From Nitzschia sp. pyKryTriq1 (taxonomy: Eukaryota; Bacillariophyta; Bacillariophyceae; Bacillariales; Bacillariaceae), in assembly GCA_956465555.1 (NCBI GenBank), contig OY101118.1, positions 2,439,751-2,503,750 on the forward strand: 64,000 bases of DNA. Direction: 5' to 3'. Below are positions 9,277-20,862 of the stretch, one piece after another (positions within the stretch are counted from its first letter, which is position 1; every line of letters begins with the position of its first letter). The translations under genes and the position numbers were made by a program. Under the pieces are notes generated by a model that worked only from the letters and a program-made list of their open reading frames with translations, did not search any database and had not been told where the DNA came from.

Positions 9277-10634
9277 ATGTCTCCTTCCCCAAAGCTGGTG
9301 CTCGCCCTCAACGCCGGATCGTCTTCTCTGAAAGCTTCGGTGATTCGCGAAGAAGAAACGGTCGTTTCCTTCCTCGCCGAGCGTCTGATGACGCCCGAGG
9401 CTACCATCCGTATCAATCACACCGGCAAAGCCAAGGTGGACGTGGAAAAAGAGGCCGCCGACCAAAGCTATGACCACGCGGAAGCCTTGTCCAAAATAAT
9501 TGGATACCTCGAATCCAACGGTATGCTAAATGGCCTGGTCGGCGTCGGTCATCGTGTTGTTCATGGCGGCACAATTTTCTCGGACTCGGCGCTGGTCACG
9601 GACAAGACGCTGGAGCAAATCAAGTCAGTGTCACATTTGGCTCCTCTGTAAGTGTATCGTATGAAAATCAATGGGTGCCCCGTCCCATACGTCTTGCTAG
9701 CAGGTGCTTAGCATTGAAGTACAAATATTTCTCTGACTATTTTTTTGATACGAAACACAGCCATAATCCCCACAATGTTGCTGGTATGGAAGCCATGTGT
9801 AAACTTCTCCCAAACATCCCAAATGTTGCAGTCTTTGATACCTCGTTTCATTCGTCGATTCCAGTCAAAGCTTACACCTACCCATTGCCAAAAGAATATC
9901 GAGAAAAGTCCATGCGCAAATTCGGCTTTCACGGCACCAGTGTCCGATATGTAGCTCAAAAGGCGACGGGTCTTCTAAAGACACTGTCTATGGACAACGA
10001 CAGAGGCCCCCCGTTTCAAATGATGGTATGTCACTTGGGTAATGGGGCAAGCGTTACAGCTGTTTCTGGTGACAAATCGATGGATACGAGCATGGGATTT
10101 ACTCCGCTCAGTGGTCTTATGATGGGAACGCGGTGTGGAGACGTGGATCCCTCGCTCGTATCATTCGCTGTGCATCAATTGGATAAAGATGTGGATACGG
10201 TATTGAACGATTTCAACAAACGATCCGGCCTCAAGGGCATGATCCATGACGGTGAAAACGACATGAGGGTATTACTGGCGCGAGCACGCGATGGAGATAG
10301 TGAAGCCACGTTGGCGGTTGAAATGTTTGTCTACCATCTATCACAACATATTGCCCAGTATTTGATTTCCTTGGAAGGACCACTGGATGCAATCGTGTTC
10401 ACGGCTGGTATCGGCGAGCATGCCTCCGAAATTCGCCGCCGAACGATTGAGCAACTTTCCAAAATATTGCCGTCGTTGGCCCTTGATACAGAACGGAACG
10501 AGGCGGACGGAGAAAACTCCAAGGGCGTCATTTCACCAGCGGGTGCGTGGCCAGTGATTCTAGACATTCCAACCGACGAAGAAGCCATGATTGCGAAAGA
10601 ATGCATTCGGCTAACAACTTTCAAAGAACTCTAG
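9277..10634 (+). CDS. ackA: Acetate kinase
   Basis: Two exons, 9277-9647 and 9761-10634, giving 414 aa. The 113-bp intron has a GTAAGT donor, and the join restores the family signature APLHNPHNV exactly. Motifs: LALNAGSSSLK (residues 9-19, ATP/phosphate loop), GHRVVHGG (substrate-binding Arg), VFDTSFH (catalytic Asp region), FGFHGTS, HLGNGAS, MGTRCGDVDP and FTAGIGEHASEIR (Mg/nucleotide side; the usual GEN is GEH). The enzyme interconverts acetyl phosphate plus ADP and acetate plus ATP. In diatoms this is usually linked to fermentative or phosphoketolase-derived acetyl phosphate. No signal or transit peptide is evident, so cytosolic by default, though a mitochondrial location cannot be excluded. 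The start is the first ATG before the motif; upstream frame is leader. Confidence 0.95.
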
Positions 10635-11166
10635 TAGTAGTACTGAACGATTCTTCTTTTATATTTTAAACAAAGGTCGTCGTATTGGTGGAAAATAAAT
10701 GGATAAAGATTTGTAGACTCTGTACGATAGAGAGCTACCTGTAGAAGCTACGAACTCTGTACTACTCTATTGTACAGTAGATTGTAGAGTGCGTCATCCA
10801 TTCGTTATAGCTACAAAAAGTACCGCAGGACTCGTACGGATACAAGTATTATTCTGAATGAAAAATTCATCATTCATCGTGGTATCGATTGGGTCCAAGT
10901 AGTCAATATGCGCGCGCCATGTTTTTGTTATCATCGGTTCATCCCCTTTTTATTCAGCCCTACGTGTACGTCGGAACTAGTACATTTTTCTACGAGAGAG
11001 CGAAAGATCCGGCTTCGGATCTCATCTTTGCTGTCATGCATTACTTTGACTTCTTGTATCATCACGGATGGTGGATCGTGGAACGTGGAAAAATCATGAA
11101 GAAGAAGAACCATGATGACCCACATCTTATCGATACTCGTAACACCACAACAAACACATATCTACA
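10635..11166. other. Intergenic region, nothing recognised
   Basis: AT-rich spacer between acetate kinase and the MYND gene. Short GTACT/TAGAG-type simple sequence. The frame at 10889-11254 shows no domain. Confidence 0.5.
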
Positions 11167-13080
11167 ATGGGCAAGAAGAGCAAGAGAAGCAGCAAAAAGG
11201 GTGGTGCTGCTGCTGGAAGCGCCGCCGCCGGCAGCAACAGCGTGGGGTCGTTGATCTCGTTCGACAAAGAATGGTCGTCGTTTTTACAACTTGCTCTCCT
11301 TCCTAGCGGAGCTTGAGGTGCCCCGGTTGGAAGCGAAGCGAAAGGAATTGCACATGGGGAACTACAAGCCATTGGGATGGCGGTTCCCCATGGTAGCTAA
11401 TAGTTTGTGGCTGCGAGGCGTAATCATGTCTGGCATTTTGGGGGATATTGACTGGCTGGTAGACCAAATCGACAGTTCTTTGACATGTTCGGCAGACCAC
11501 TTTCACAGCAAGACAAGGAAGATATTACTAGCTGGAAACTTCATGTGGAAGACGATTTCTTTGTTGTCAATCATCGCCCAAGAGAAGGGGCGGTCTTTGT
11601 TCAGTGTGGTCGGATGCAAACCAGAGACAAGTGCCTCGGTGGATCGATGAACGAGAAGGATTATCACGAACCTCGTGTCTTTGTAGTCCAAGGGCTCAGT
11701 GACCCATTGGCGTCTCTAGTCAAACCTCTCGTTGAACGCTTTAAGGAAGAGAATCGCAGCATCAAGGAGGACCTGCCGGACGTGGATATTTGCCTTTTAC
11801 ATACGGCTCTCTTGCCGTACTCTGGCGGAATCACCTATATGACTGTGATAAGCCCGGCGAGTCATTATGCTTCCATGTTGGACATGAAGAATGCCTCTAA
11901 TGTTGCCGTTGACGCTGCCAAACGGGCCTTCGATGTGGACGACAATTCTGGTGTGCCGTTCTATCGCCACTTTTGCTTGAACAAGGATGTCCACATTCGT
12001 CGGTTGGCATCGGACCCGCTCAACTTTGGCCACAGCAATCCAAATCTGGCACAGGATCCAAACACGATGATTCGCAAAGCGCCCAACGACACTTGCATCC
12101 GCGTGGCGCAAATGTTCTGGACCCCCATTGCCGATAAGAACGATCCCCGTTACGACACTTGGATGCAACGGGTCGTTGCTTGAGAGCAGCCCTTTTGTTT
12201 GGAAGGGATCAAAAATCAAGCCATACAGGAACTCATCATTGCGGACCAAGACCCTTGTCCTTTTCACGTGCGATTCGACAATCCCAATAATAAGTGCTTC
12301 CAAGACTGCTGTAAATCAGAGTATTTGAAACGCAAACTAAAGGCACGGGAAAAGTCAAACCCGGGATGGACTTCTGTCATGTACGAGCCACTGGACGATG
12401 CTGAATCGGCAAGCATTTCGCAGAAAGCTTCTCAGACAGAAGCTGTGATTGACATTGCCGCGTACATACGGTTGGGTTTTATGGAGCCGGGCAGTGTCAA
12501 GATGCAACTTGCTCCTTCCGGTGTCATGACTGTCAAGGAGCGCCTGGACCATTGTCCTCGATTCCACGCGACCATGAAGTACAGGTGGATTTACAAAGGC
12601 TATTTGCCGGCCACTCTGAATCCTCTAGGTCTCATGACCTTTGGTGATGTCGACCTAAATCCAACTACTGGTATCTTTGAAGGGGGTACACTTAGTCCTC
12701 GCCGCATGACCACTATCATACAGGAAATGATTCTCATGTGCCTCGGTCTACCGATTCTGAATGCATCGCTCGAATCACAGCCCTCTCACAAGGTCAAACC
12801 TGATAAGGAGACCTTGGCAAAGAATGAAGAATTGCTACGCAGGGACTTGACGACCGAGTCGTCGGTGTCGGCCGGGGTCAACAAAAAGGGCTTTGAGAGT
12901 ACTCTAGTGTATTGTGGGTATTGTAGCGCAACGGAAACAGACGATGGAGTTAAGTTATTCCGTTGCGCCTGTAAGCATGCCTATTATTGTAGCAAGAACC
13001 ATCAGAAGGCTCACTGGAGGGACCACAAACCCGAGTGCGAGGAGATTCGCAACAAGAAGGCCGCTACTAAATCAAAGTAG
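11167..13080 (+). pseudogene. MYND-type zinc-finger protein with broken reading frame
   Basis: A conserved-looking protein of about 630 aa is spread over two frames. It starts MGKKSKRSSKKGG at 11167 and reaches FDKEWSSF. It continues in the +1 frame from FLAELEVPRLEAKRKELH to about 11510, then returns to the first frame (KEDITSWKLHVEDDFFVVNHRP). A TGA at 12181-12183 lies between WMQRVVA and EGIKNQAIQEL, where another frame reads a plausible CLRAALLF. The C-terminal MYND finger is intact apart from one Cys-to-His swap (CGYC, then RCACKHAYYCSKNHQKAHW and C). No GT-AG intron mends these steps well. Two pairs of compensating one-base shifts in otherwise well-kept sequence suggest either a young pseudogene or assembly indels. 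The MYND finger suggests protein-protein binding. The upstream domain is not one I recognise. Confidence 0.6.
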
Positions 13081-13772
13081 GATTGGGGGTGGGCGGTGCT
13101 GTTGGATGCAACTTGTCTGAGCAAAAGAAGTTTGACTGCAACTAACCTGGTCGATAGCTCTCTAAATTTTAGCAAAGAAACGCCTTTCTTGATTGCTACT
13201 CTTAAGTACTAGCGCTGATAATCCCGACTAGGGTGAAAGAACCCAACAGGAGTCGTCTAGCTACTGTACTCGTAGCCATCAATTCATCGTTCCGCGCCAG
13301 CCAACCGGCGCCAAGTATCATAAAATGCAACACGGCCACTAAAAGTAGACTAGAGCTGTCCAAGAGGATCGCAAACTAGATGAGAAGCCATTCTGCGCTG
13401 CTTTTTTAGCTCTTTGTACTAATACTAGTAGCTCTAGTAGAGAGAGAGAGAAGTAGTCCGACCTACAGTAGTACGTTCTTCATCGCTTACTTGCTTCGAT
13501 GCTTGCCGTTTTGCGAGTGAACAGTCGAAGTAGTCCAACTTGTGACTGCCGCCGCCGCTGCCTCGCCGGCCAGCCCCCAAAACGAAAGAAATTGGTGAGT
13601 GACGCGATGATGGATGACATCAAAAAGATGCAAGCGATGCCGCTGAATTAATTGACGACGACCCCTCCCCTTCGACCTTCGACAATAAAATCGTCGGTTC
13701 TCGAGGTACGCACACACACAACTCCTCTTGGCCAAGATTTGACTTCAAACAACGAGTTTTGGTGTAAATATC
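13081..13772. other. Intergenic region, nothing recognised
   Basis: Spacer with a short GA microsatellite (about 13440-13453). The last 100 bp are presumably promoter and leader of the next gene. Confidence 0.5.
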
Positions 13773-14874
13773 ATGTCAAGCAAATCCGAGAAGGCATCTC
13801 AAAGTGTCAATAAAGGAGCTTCTCGGCGAGGTGGCCAAAGTAGCCTCTGGATGGAAAGCTACAAGAAATTGCAAGAGTTTTACAAGGTGCATACGACCTT
13901 TGGAAGTTGATGTATTTTAATCAAAACGATGAACCTTATTATTTGCTGACATTGCCTCCCCCTTCCAGAATTTTTCTCACTGCAACGTGACGAAGAAGGA
14001 TGACCCGCTGCTAGGTAGGTGGGTTGCTCGCCAAAGAGGGGAGCGCAACCACCTCCTTACTGCAGAAAGTCGCCAACTACTCGACGATCTCGGGTTTGAA
14101 TGGAGCATTAAGCAGTCGGAAGATCAAGAGGTTAATTGGGAGGTGAAATTTATCAAGCTTGAGAAGTATCTGAAGAAAGGAAATCCTTGTTCGCTCTCCG
14201 AAATATCAAAGTTTGACGAGAGCCTTGGCACATGGGTTGCAAATCAACGAAGGCGAAATCATAGGGGAATGCTTCGTGTGGACCGTAAGAAGAGACTGGA
14301 ATCGATCAGCTTTGAATTCGGGGAACCCAGGAAATCTAGAAGACAAAAGCTTGGATGTGCACAGCAAGACAACTGGGAAAAGATGTTTCAGCGCCTGGTG
14401 GAGTTCAAAGAGGAACACGGCCATGCCTCTGTACCCTACCATTATGCGGAGGACCATGCCCTTGCATTGTGGGTTACGACTCAACGCAGAGACTATAATC
14501 AAAAATCTTGGTATGGGTCTAAAACAAGTATGAGAGATAACCGGAGAAAGAGTCTTGAAGAAATTGGTTTCGTTTGGGATATGCGTTCCAAGACGCAAGT
14601 CACCGGTGCTACTAGGTCCGACGACAGAAAATTCGACTGTGAAACAACCCAGCAAGATCACCAAGAGCCTGCCATTCATAGCACAACAAGGAAAAAGAGG
14701 ACCTCTAAGAGGACCCTCCGCGAATCCAAGGAATCAAACACCGACAATCTTGATGCGTCACACAAAGCTCATTGCCCCGACAAGGATTTACCCACCCCAA
14801 AGAAAAAACGAGCAAGTCCAGGAGTCAGTTTTGAACATGAGCGCAACCAACCGGAGACAGTCGCTGAAATCTGA
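13773..14874 (+). CDS. Helicase-associated (HA) repeat protein
   Basis: Two exons, 13773-13886 and 13969-14874, 339 aa. The intron joins LQEFYK to NFSHCNVTKKDDPLLGRWV in frame, completing the first repeat. Three HA repeats (PF03457-like) are visible, each with a Trp/Tyr-rich start, an L/xxWVxxQR core (GRWVARQRG, GTWVANQRRR, ALWVTTQRRD) and an L..[IL]xFxW end (LGFEW, ISFEF, IGFVW). In other organisms these repeats flank helicase cores and are thought to bind nucleic acid; diatoms have many stand-alone forms. The C-terminal 90 residues are low-complexity and basic with a PKKKRAS-type nuclear signal. No helicase domain and no transit peptide. Probably a nuclear DNA- or RNA-associated protein (inference). 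Confidence 0.85.
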
Positions 14875-15516
14875 TCACTTGGAGTCGTCACCATCAAACG
14901 ATCTTGCCCTATCGGTCTCGATATGCAATGTATACGAGTATGATAGAAAGTCAGTAAGTCTAAGAAGAAACGAATTCAAATCCTTGAAATCATCACCATT
15001 GGCTTTTTGGTGGAATGACTTAGTACATCATAGTAGAACGAAGATGCGTTTCCATCCATGACGTCCAAAAAGTGTGACAGACATCACCGAAACGTCGCTG
15101 ATGACGCCAATGCATCGGATGCATATTATTGAGAGAGAGGATGGTTCTTGGCGCGAAGTTTCCTGAAACGACTGGCTTGCTCGCTTCCGTTCGTGCCAAT
15201 TTTGGTGGTTAAATCGTTGATGTTCGGATTTTCTCGGATTTTTAGGTACGATTGACGGGGACAAGGAAAGAATGTTGGTAAACAGTGATGTATAAGATCA
15301 TTCAGATCCCGCGCTAATTACTTAGAGGCACGTCTGTAAATGCAGTGCCAATGGAGGGAGGCTCGTTCTGAAATTTTTTGTCCTCATCTTTTCTTCCCTC
15401 TAATCTAGAGAGAGAGATTGTATCTACACCATCAGAACGTAGTCAGCCCCATCCCATCCCCACTTATGCACTGCATTCTCTCTCATTATTGATCATTGCA
15501 ACAAGAAAGACCCACC
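14875..15516. other. Intergenic region, nothing recognised
   Basis: Spacer between the HA-repeat and LRR genes; a CT/GA-rich pyrimidine region precedes the LRR start. No gene seen. Confidence 0.5.
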
Positions 15517-18355
15517 ATGGCCGATCAGTACAGTGAAGGTGAAGATTCCTCCGTGGAGACACCACCCCCTCCCCCGCCTACCGAAGGAGGGGAGAAGGAG
15601 GACCGCGAGGAAGAAAGATACCAAGAACAGCTTAAAATCTTCCAGGACATGGCTGAGTTCAGCGCCGCCAAGAAGGATGAAGATGAAGATATGATTGAAG
15701 ACGATGGAAGCGTAGAGGTCCCACCTCCAGCCCACTTTGAGCAAATGGGAAGTGTCAGCAAGGGTGGTGACTCCAAGAAGTACGGCATGATTGCTGCGTG
15801 CTTGCTTGTGATTATTGCTATTGTACTTGGTGTTGGTTTTGGAACCGGCGCCTTTACGGGTGGCGATGAAAGTGGAAGTGGAAGCCCACCTGCTGAGAGT
15901 CTCCCTACCGATGATACTGTTGATGGGGAAGATGTCTCGACCCCTGTCCCCGATAGTCGTCAGGGTCGCATGCGCGCGTACATTTCATCCAAATCTCCGA
16001 ATGGCGACACGCTTTTCGCGGATCCATCAAGCCCCGAGGCACAGGCTCTCTTGTGGATGCAAGATGAAGATCCGCTTGAACTTGATCCCTTGGATTTTGA
16101 CAACCATGTCCGTATCGATCAACGCTATGCTCTTACGACCTTGTGGTTTAATTCGCAAAATGATTGGTTTGAACAGACAAACTGGTTGAACGAAGACGAG
16201 TGTACTTGGCTCGGTGTTACATGCGCAGAGCCAGATGCTGCAACCCGAAGAGAACGAAATCTTCAAGAGGGGACCTCCGTCGTTACTCAGCTTGAGCTTG
16301 AAGGCAACAACATCCAAGGAACCATCCCTGCCGATGTTTCGCTTTTGACAGACTTACAAATCCTTAACTTGGCAAGCAACGTTGTCAATGGACCTATTCC
16401 GTCGTCCATCGCTGGTCTCAATAAGATGACGACAATGGTTTTGAACGGGAACAGTTTGTCTGGTGATTTGTCTGGAATTGACTTCTCCAAGCTTACTCTT
16501 TTGGATATCTTGGATGTCTCTTCCAATGAGCTCGAGGGCGCCCTTCCCGATTCTTTGACTTCATTGCCCTCGATCAGCATCCTCGTTATGGACAACAATA
16601 ACTTTTCTGGCGGCATTCCAGCCTCCATCTCGAATCTTCAATCTCTTGGTAAGTTGCTTTCATGGCAGTACTGGATGCAATCTCGATATACATATTTGCT
16701 CATGTTTCTTGCTTTTCTTTTTATTTAGAGCGATTGACCTTGTCCAACAACAACTTGGAAGGAAACATCCCAGCTACACTCGGATCTCTTCCGGGTTTGA
16801 GAGTGGTTTGGTTGAGTGGAAACAACTTGACCGGGCCTATTCCTGCCCAGTTGTTTGATGCGTCCACTTTGGCCGTCTTTGACGCCAGCAACAACCAGCT
16901 GACCGGGTCCATCCCAACCGAGGTTGGTCAGCTCGAAGGTTTGACAACTTTCATGGCCGGCACAAACAATCTCGTAGGACCAATCCCAGTTGAGTTTGAG
17001 GATATGAACGGACTGCTTGTCCTCGTCCTCGACGGAAATGACTTCACAGGAGTTATCCCAGATTTGTCCGGCGCTGAATTGATGTCTGTACTTCGCATCG
17101 GAGGCAATGGTGGAATGGACCCTCAGCCCTTCCCAGCGTACACTACCAACATGACTAACCTCCTTGAACTCAGGTTGACTGGCTGTTCGTTGACTGGGGC
17201 AATCCCAGATGAAATTGGGCAGCTAGCTAGTCTCGTCGGCCTTCACCTGCAAGACAACTTGCTAACCGGCGGAATCCCGCCCTCCATTGCCGATATTAGT
17301 GGCCTGATTGAATTGTCTTTGAATGACAACACCCTTTCTGGCGCAATCCCCGACGAGTTGACTTTCTTAGCCAACTTGCAGCTCATGTCTTTGGCGAACA
17401 ACAACTTGGATTCCGCCCTTCCCGACACTATTGGTGGATTGGAAAGCCTTGTTCTACTTTCGGTCGAAGGCAATGCACTGACCGGTGCGCTCCCAGCGTC
17501 CTTGACCGTGATGCAAGCATTGGAATTTATTGATTTGAGCAATAACCAGTTTTCTGGTGCGCTCCCTGACGATATTGGTGACATGGCTTCTTTGGGTACG
17601 TATTCGATGCCGACTTGTTCGGATATCATGTGATTTTCGCGATTATGGGACAACTAACAGTTCCGATTGAAAATCTATTCCCTACAGGTGAAATCTTCTT
17701 CCAACAAAACAGCTTCGACGGAAACCTTCCGACTTCTCTCATCAATTTGGGCAACCTAAAGATTCTAGATTTGTCTCGCAACCTTATCCGTGGAGGTTTG
17801 CCTGACGGATTCACAGGACTTGAGAATTTGCAAATCCTGGACCTCTCCTTCAATTTCCTTGGTGGCGCACTTCCCGAGAATCTTGGTGATATGACTTCCC
17901 TCGTCGAAGTCCGCCTCAACACGAATGCTGTTAGCAACGGTCCTTTCTTTGGTTTCACGGGTCAAATTCCAGCTTCGGTTGGATTTTTGGACAACTTGGT
18001 CCGGTAAGTTTGATTTTCTGTCGATGACAGACTCGTTGGAAGTTGCCCAAATCTCACACAAGTTATCTCCAGATTTGACATCTCTGAAAACCTCTTGACA
18101 GGTACTATTCCCCCGGAATTCGGATTCCTCGACAATTTGGCCGTCTTGGATGTTGCCTTGAATCCGGATTTGGGTGGCGAGGTTCCCGCCGATTTTGCAA
18201 ATCTGGTCTCCTTGCGAGAACTTTATCTTGTTGGAACCAACGTTGGAGGAACTGTTCCCGACGGTCTGTGTGCGACTGACACATTTATTGAGATCAGCTG
18301 TGCAAACAACGCCACAGATCTTGTCTGCAGCTGCTGTACTTGCGCGCAGGTCTAG
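15517..18355 (+). CDS. Single-pass membrane leucine-rich-repeat protein
   Basis: Four exons, 15517-16648, 16729-17595, 17688-18003 and 18073-18355, 865 aa. All junctions keep the LRR register (for example LQSL-ERLTLSNN, MASLGEIFFQQN, NLVRFDISEN). The start ATG sits in CCACCATGG. Residues 1-88 are acidic and Pro-rich with a Glu/Asp run; one TM helix spans 90-112; then a linker, and an LRR N-cap with the DWFEQTNWLNEDECTWLGVTC pattern split by Trp and Cys. About 20 plant-type repeats follow (LxxLxLxxNxLxGxIP), capped by a Cys-rich end (LVCSCCTCAQ). The topology is type II, with the LRRs outside, and there is no kinase domain. Pennate diatoms have large families of such proteins, suggested to act in adhesion or sensing; that role is not shown here. 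Confidence 0.9.
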
Positions 18356-18606
18356 TAGACAAGAGGAATTGGAAATCACTGATACCACAGACCATCACAT
18401 TGATGTACTACATATTATAATAAACGAAGGACGAACACATGAATAAATAATAGAAAATCTTATCATCCGTAGAGCAATACCGGTATTGAATACGAGAACG
18501 ATGAAATGTTAAGAATGTATTACTATTTACGAGTATATACTTCTTTCATTCGGTGATTTTCATGCATCGTGGATTTAGTTGTATCTTCTGAGAAAACGTG
18601 ACCAGT

Positions 18607-20862
18607 CTAGTCGACCTTAACGGCCCCATAGATTGTACGTGTGAACCAGAAACTGGAGAGGAACCCCACAGAACCGCAGAACAGTCCAAAAACAATGGAA
18701 ATCATGCTCATGTAAGTCAAATACACCACCACCGGCAAGACTCCAACGAGATCCAAGCGGCTCGACAAGAACCAAAGACTGTACACAAACAAGTACACCC
18801 CGGCCATTGCACAGTTCCAAAACGACTTCCACCACCAGCGATGGTCTTCTGCGCACAGTTGCAAGTAGCAAAGGACAATAGCGACCTGAGCGCAAGTGGC
18901 GGCCAGGATACCCACCACGGCCAACAAGAATCCCATGACATAGTAGATCTGGTGCAACCACAAGGCCGACATGATAAACGCAAGCTCGATGCAGACGGAT
19001 CCAAAAGGCAAGATACCTCCCATAAACATGGTCAAGATGGGGTTCATGTGCCAAGAGTTCTCAGGCACAATTCGGGCAATCTGGTTGGTCTTGGTTGGGA
19101 CTTCAATGACGCGAGCCTTGAGTCCCAAAAAGGCACCGACAAAGACCAAGGGAGCCGAAACGCAGACCCACAGCAAGAAGAGGACCAGGATGGTCAAGAA
19201 ACTGACAGCTGTCGCCGCTCCAGCGAAGCCCAAAAAGACATTCAGGCAGGTGAACATGATGACAAAGACACCAGGAAGAGCCATAGCGGTCACGAGGGAG
19301 TTCATCTTCCAATTTTTGGCTTCGCAGAATTTGTAGATTCGCGCTGAAATGTAACCAGCGACCGATCCGTTCAAGACGTACAGCAAGATGAGAGAGGTCA
19401 AGACTTGACCCTTGTTCATCGAGTTGGTGACCTTCAAGATACTCAACAAAAGAGCAAAAACAAAGGAGCAGCCAATCTGGGCTCCAGTTCCCACCAAGAC
19501 AGAGAGAAGCATGGGGGAGTAAGAAGGAGGACGGAAGACGTCCCCGTGAACCAGCTTCCAGCCAGTTTCTTCTTGAGCCTCTTCGATGGTCTGGAGTTCA
19601 TTGTATCCTGCAATATCCTTGCGGAGAGTTCGAATCATGATGGTAGCAATAGCACCGGTCATGAAGAGCACAATCATGAGAGAATTGACAATGGAGTAGT
19701 AGTGAATGTCATCATCAGGAGCTCCCACAAGGTAGACATCCCAGCGATCAGTCCATTCCATGGTGTTCGGAATCCACTGAACATCATAACTGTAGACAAT
19801 ATCAACAGCAGCCGTTTCTTCAAAGCTAAGCTTCAAATACTTTCCAGGGTCGTTTTCGACGTTGAATCCTTGGCAGGACGACAGCTTGGTGCGCGGGTTG
19901 ACTGGACCGTTGGGCACGTCGTGAGCAATACTCACGGGGTGAACATCAAAGCCAGTGATGCGAATGCCTTGGAACTGGCTTGGATCTTCGTGGTAAGTGA
20001 TCGCAAACTTGAGGTGGTTGTAGACGAAGACGTCGCTCTTGTCTCTCTTCGCTTTGACCTGTCCAGGTGCCAGAGGAGCCTTGAACCCGACGGGGTATCC
20101 CCGGACAGCGTAGTTAAGTTCCTTGCTGCGCATCAAGACGGGAAGACTATCTAACTGAAGCTGGACGCGGTACTGACGCTCAATGAGACGACGAAACCAG
20201 CGCAACTTCTTTCCGTCCAACTTTACGCGGCAGAGTGGAGTGCACTCCTTGTTCTGCTTGGCGAAGAGATCAAACGGAGCGGGCTTTAGGTCATGTCCTT
20301 GCAGACGAGATCCCAGGTTCTTCCTCATGCGTCTCGACTTCTTGGCGACCGACTCGACAGGCTCGGGGCATCCTGGCAAGTCATAAAACTCGTAGGGAAC
20401 TTGGGTCTTCTTCGATTCGACCAAGTCCGCGTACATCCAGAGTTGCTCGTTGTCGTCGTACTCTTCGGGAGACGCTCCTGGGAACAAGACGGCCGCAAGA
20501 CTTGCTTCCTTCTTTCGAAGCATGCCTCGGCGCTTCTTGTTTCTCAATCGGTAGTTTCGGAGCATGGCGGCCTCGGCCGTGTTGGACACCTCATCAAAGC
20601 CCTTCTTGCGCAGGTCCTTGTAGGTGTCGAGTTCGGCTCTGGACACTTCCTTCTTCTCGCGCCGATTCAAACGTTTGTGCTCCTCCAGCTTTTTGTAAGT
20701 TTTGTCCTTGAGCTGCTCCGATGTCGCCAAGACATGACGGGGCGCCGGCTTGGGCATGTTTTTCGCCTTGATCTTCTTCACGCGGTCCTTTGGGTCCCGG
20801 GCCTGAGCCACGGAAACCCACAACAGAACCAGTGCCGTTAACGCCCGAGGGAAACCAATCAT
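18607..20862 (-). CDS. Transmembrane 9 superfamily protein (nonaspanin, EMP70)
   Basis: Intronless, 751 aa. A signal peptide (1-21) is followed by an unusual charged insert (about 22-124, Lys/Arg/Glu-rich). Only then does the normal luminal start appear (LFPGASPEEY, KTQVPYEFYDLPGCPEP at 151-168). The luminal domain is recognisable (FLVGAPDDDIHYYSIVNSL leads into TM1), and nine C-terminal TM helices follow with the family blocks HGDVFRPP, GTGAQIG, SVCIELAFI and YGAVKVD. The final KVD fits the KxD/E Golgi-retention signal of this family. TM9SF proteins act in the early secretory pathway and endomembranes, in membrane-protein sorting and adhesion. It is convergent with the LRR gene (250 bp apart) and same-strand with a p24 gene. 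The insert is the odd feature. Confidence 0.93.
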   Translation of the reverse strand: MIGFPRALTALVLLWVSVAQARDPKDRVKKIKAKNMPKPAPRHVLATSEQLKDKTYKKLEEHKRLNRREKKEVSRAELDTYKDLRKKGFDEVSNTAEAAMLRNYRLRNKKRRGMLRKKEASLAAVLFPGASPEEYDDNEQLWMYADLVESKKTQVPYEFYDLPGCPEPVESVAKKSRRMRKNLGSRLQGHDLKPAPFDLFAKQNKECTPLCRVKLDGKKLRWFRRLIERQYRVQLQLDSLPVLMRSKELNYAVRGYPVGFKAPLAPGQVKAKRDKSDVFVYNHLKFAITYHEDPSQFQGIRITGFDVHPVSIAHDVPNGPVNPRTKLSSCQGFNVENDPGKYLKLSFEETAAVDIVYSYDVQWIPNTMEWTDRWDVYLVGAPDDDIHYYSIVNSLMIVLFMTGAIATIMIRTLRKDIAGYNELQTIEEAQEETGWKLVHGDVFRPPSYSPMLLSVLVGTGAQIGCSFVFALLLSILKVTNSMNKGQVLTSLILLYVLNGSVAGYISARIYKFCEAKNWKMNSLVTAMALPGVFVIMFTCLNVFLGFAGAATAVSFLTILVLFLLWVCVSAPLVFVGAFLGLKARVIEVPTKTNQIARIVPENSWHMNPILTMFMGGILPFGSVCIELAFIMSALWLHQIYYVMGFLLAVVGILAATCAQVAIVLCYLQLCAEDHRWWWKSFWNCAMAGVYLFVYSLWFLSSRLDLVGVLPVVVYLTYMSMISIVFGLFCGSVGFLSSFWFTRTIYGAVKVD

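Noticed and set aside
12181-12183. TGA read as selenocysteine in the MYND gene
   Set aside because: The surrounding residues fit better with two compensating frame steps; no conserved Cys/Sec context and other frame steps exist in the same gene.
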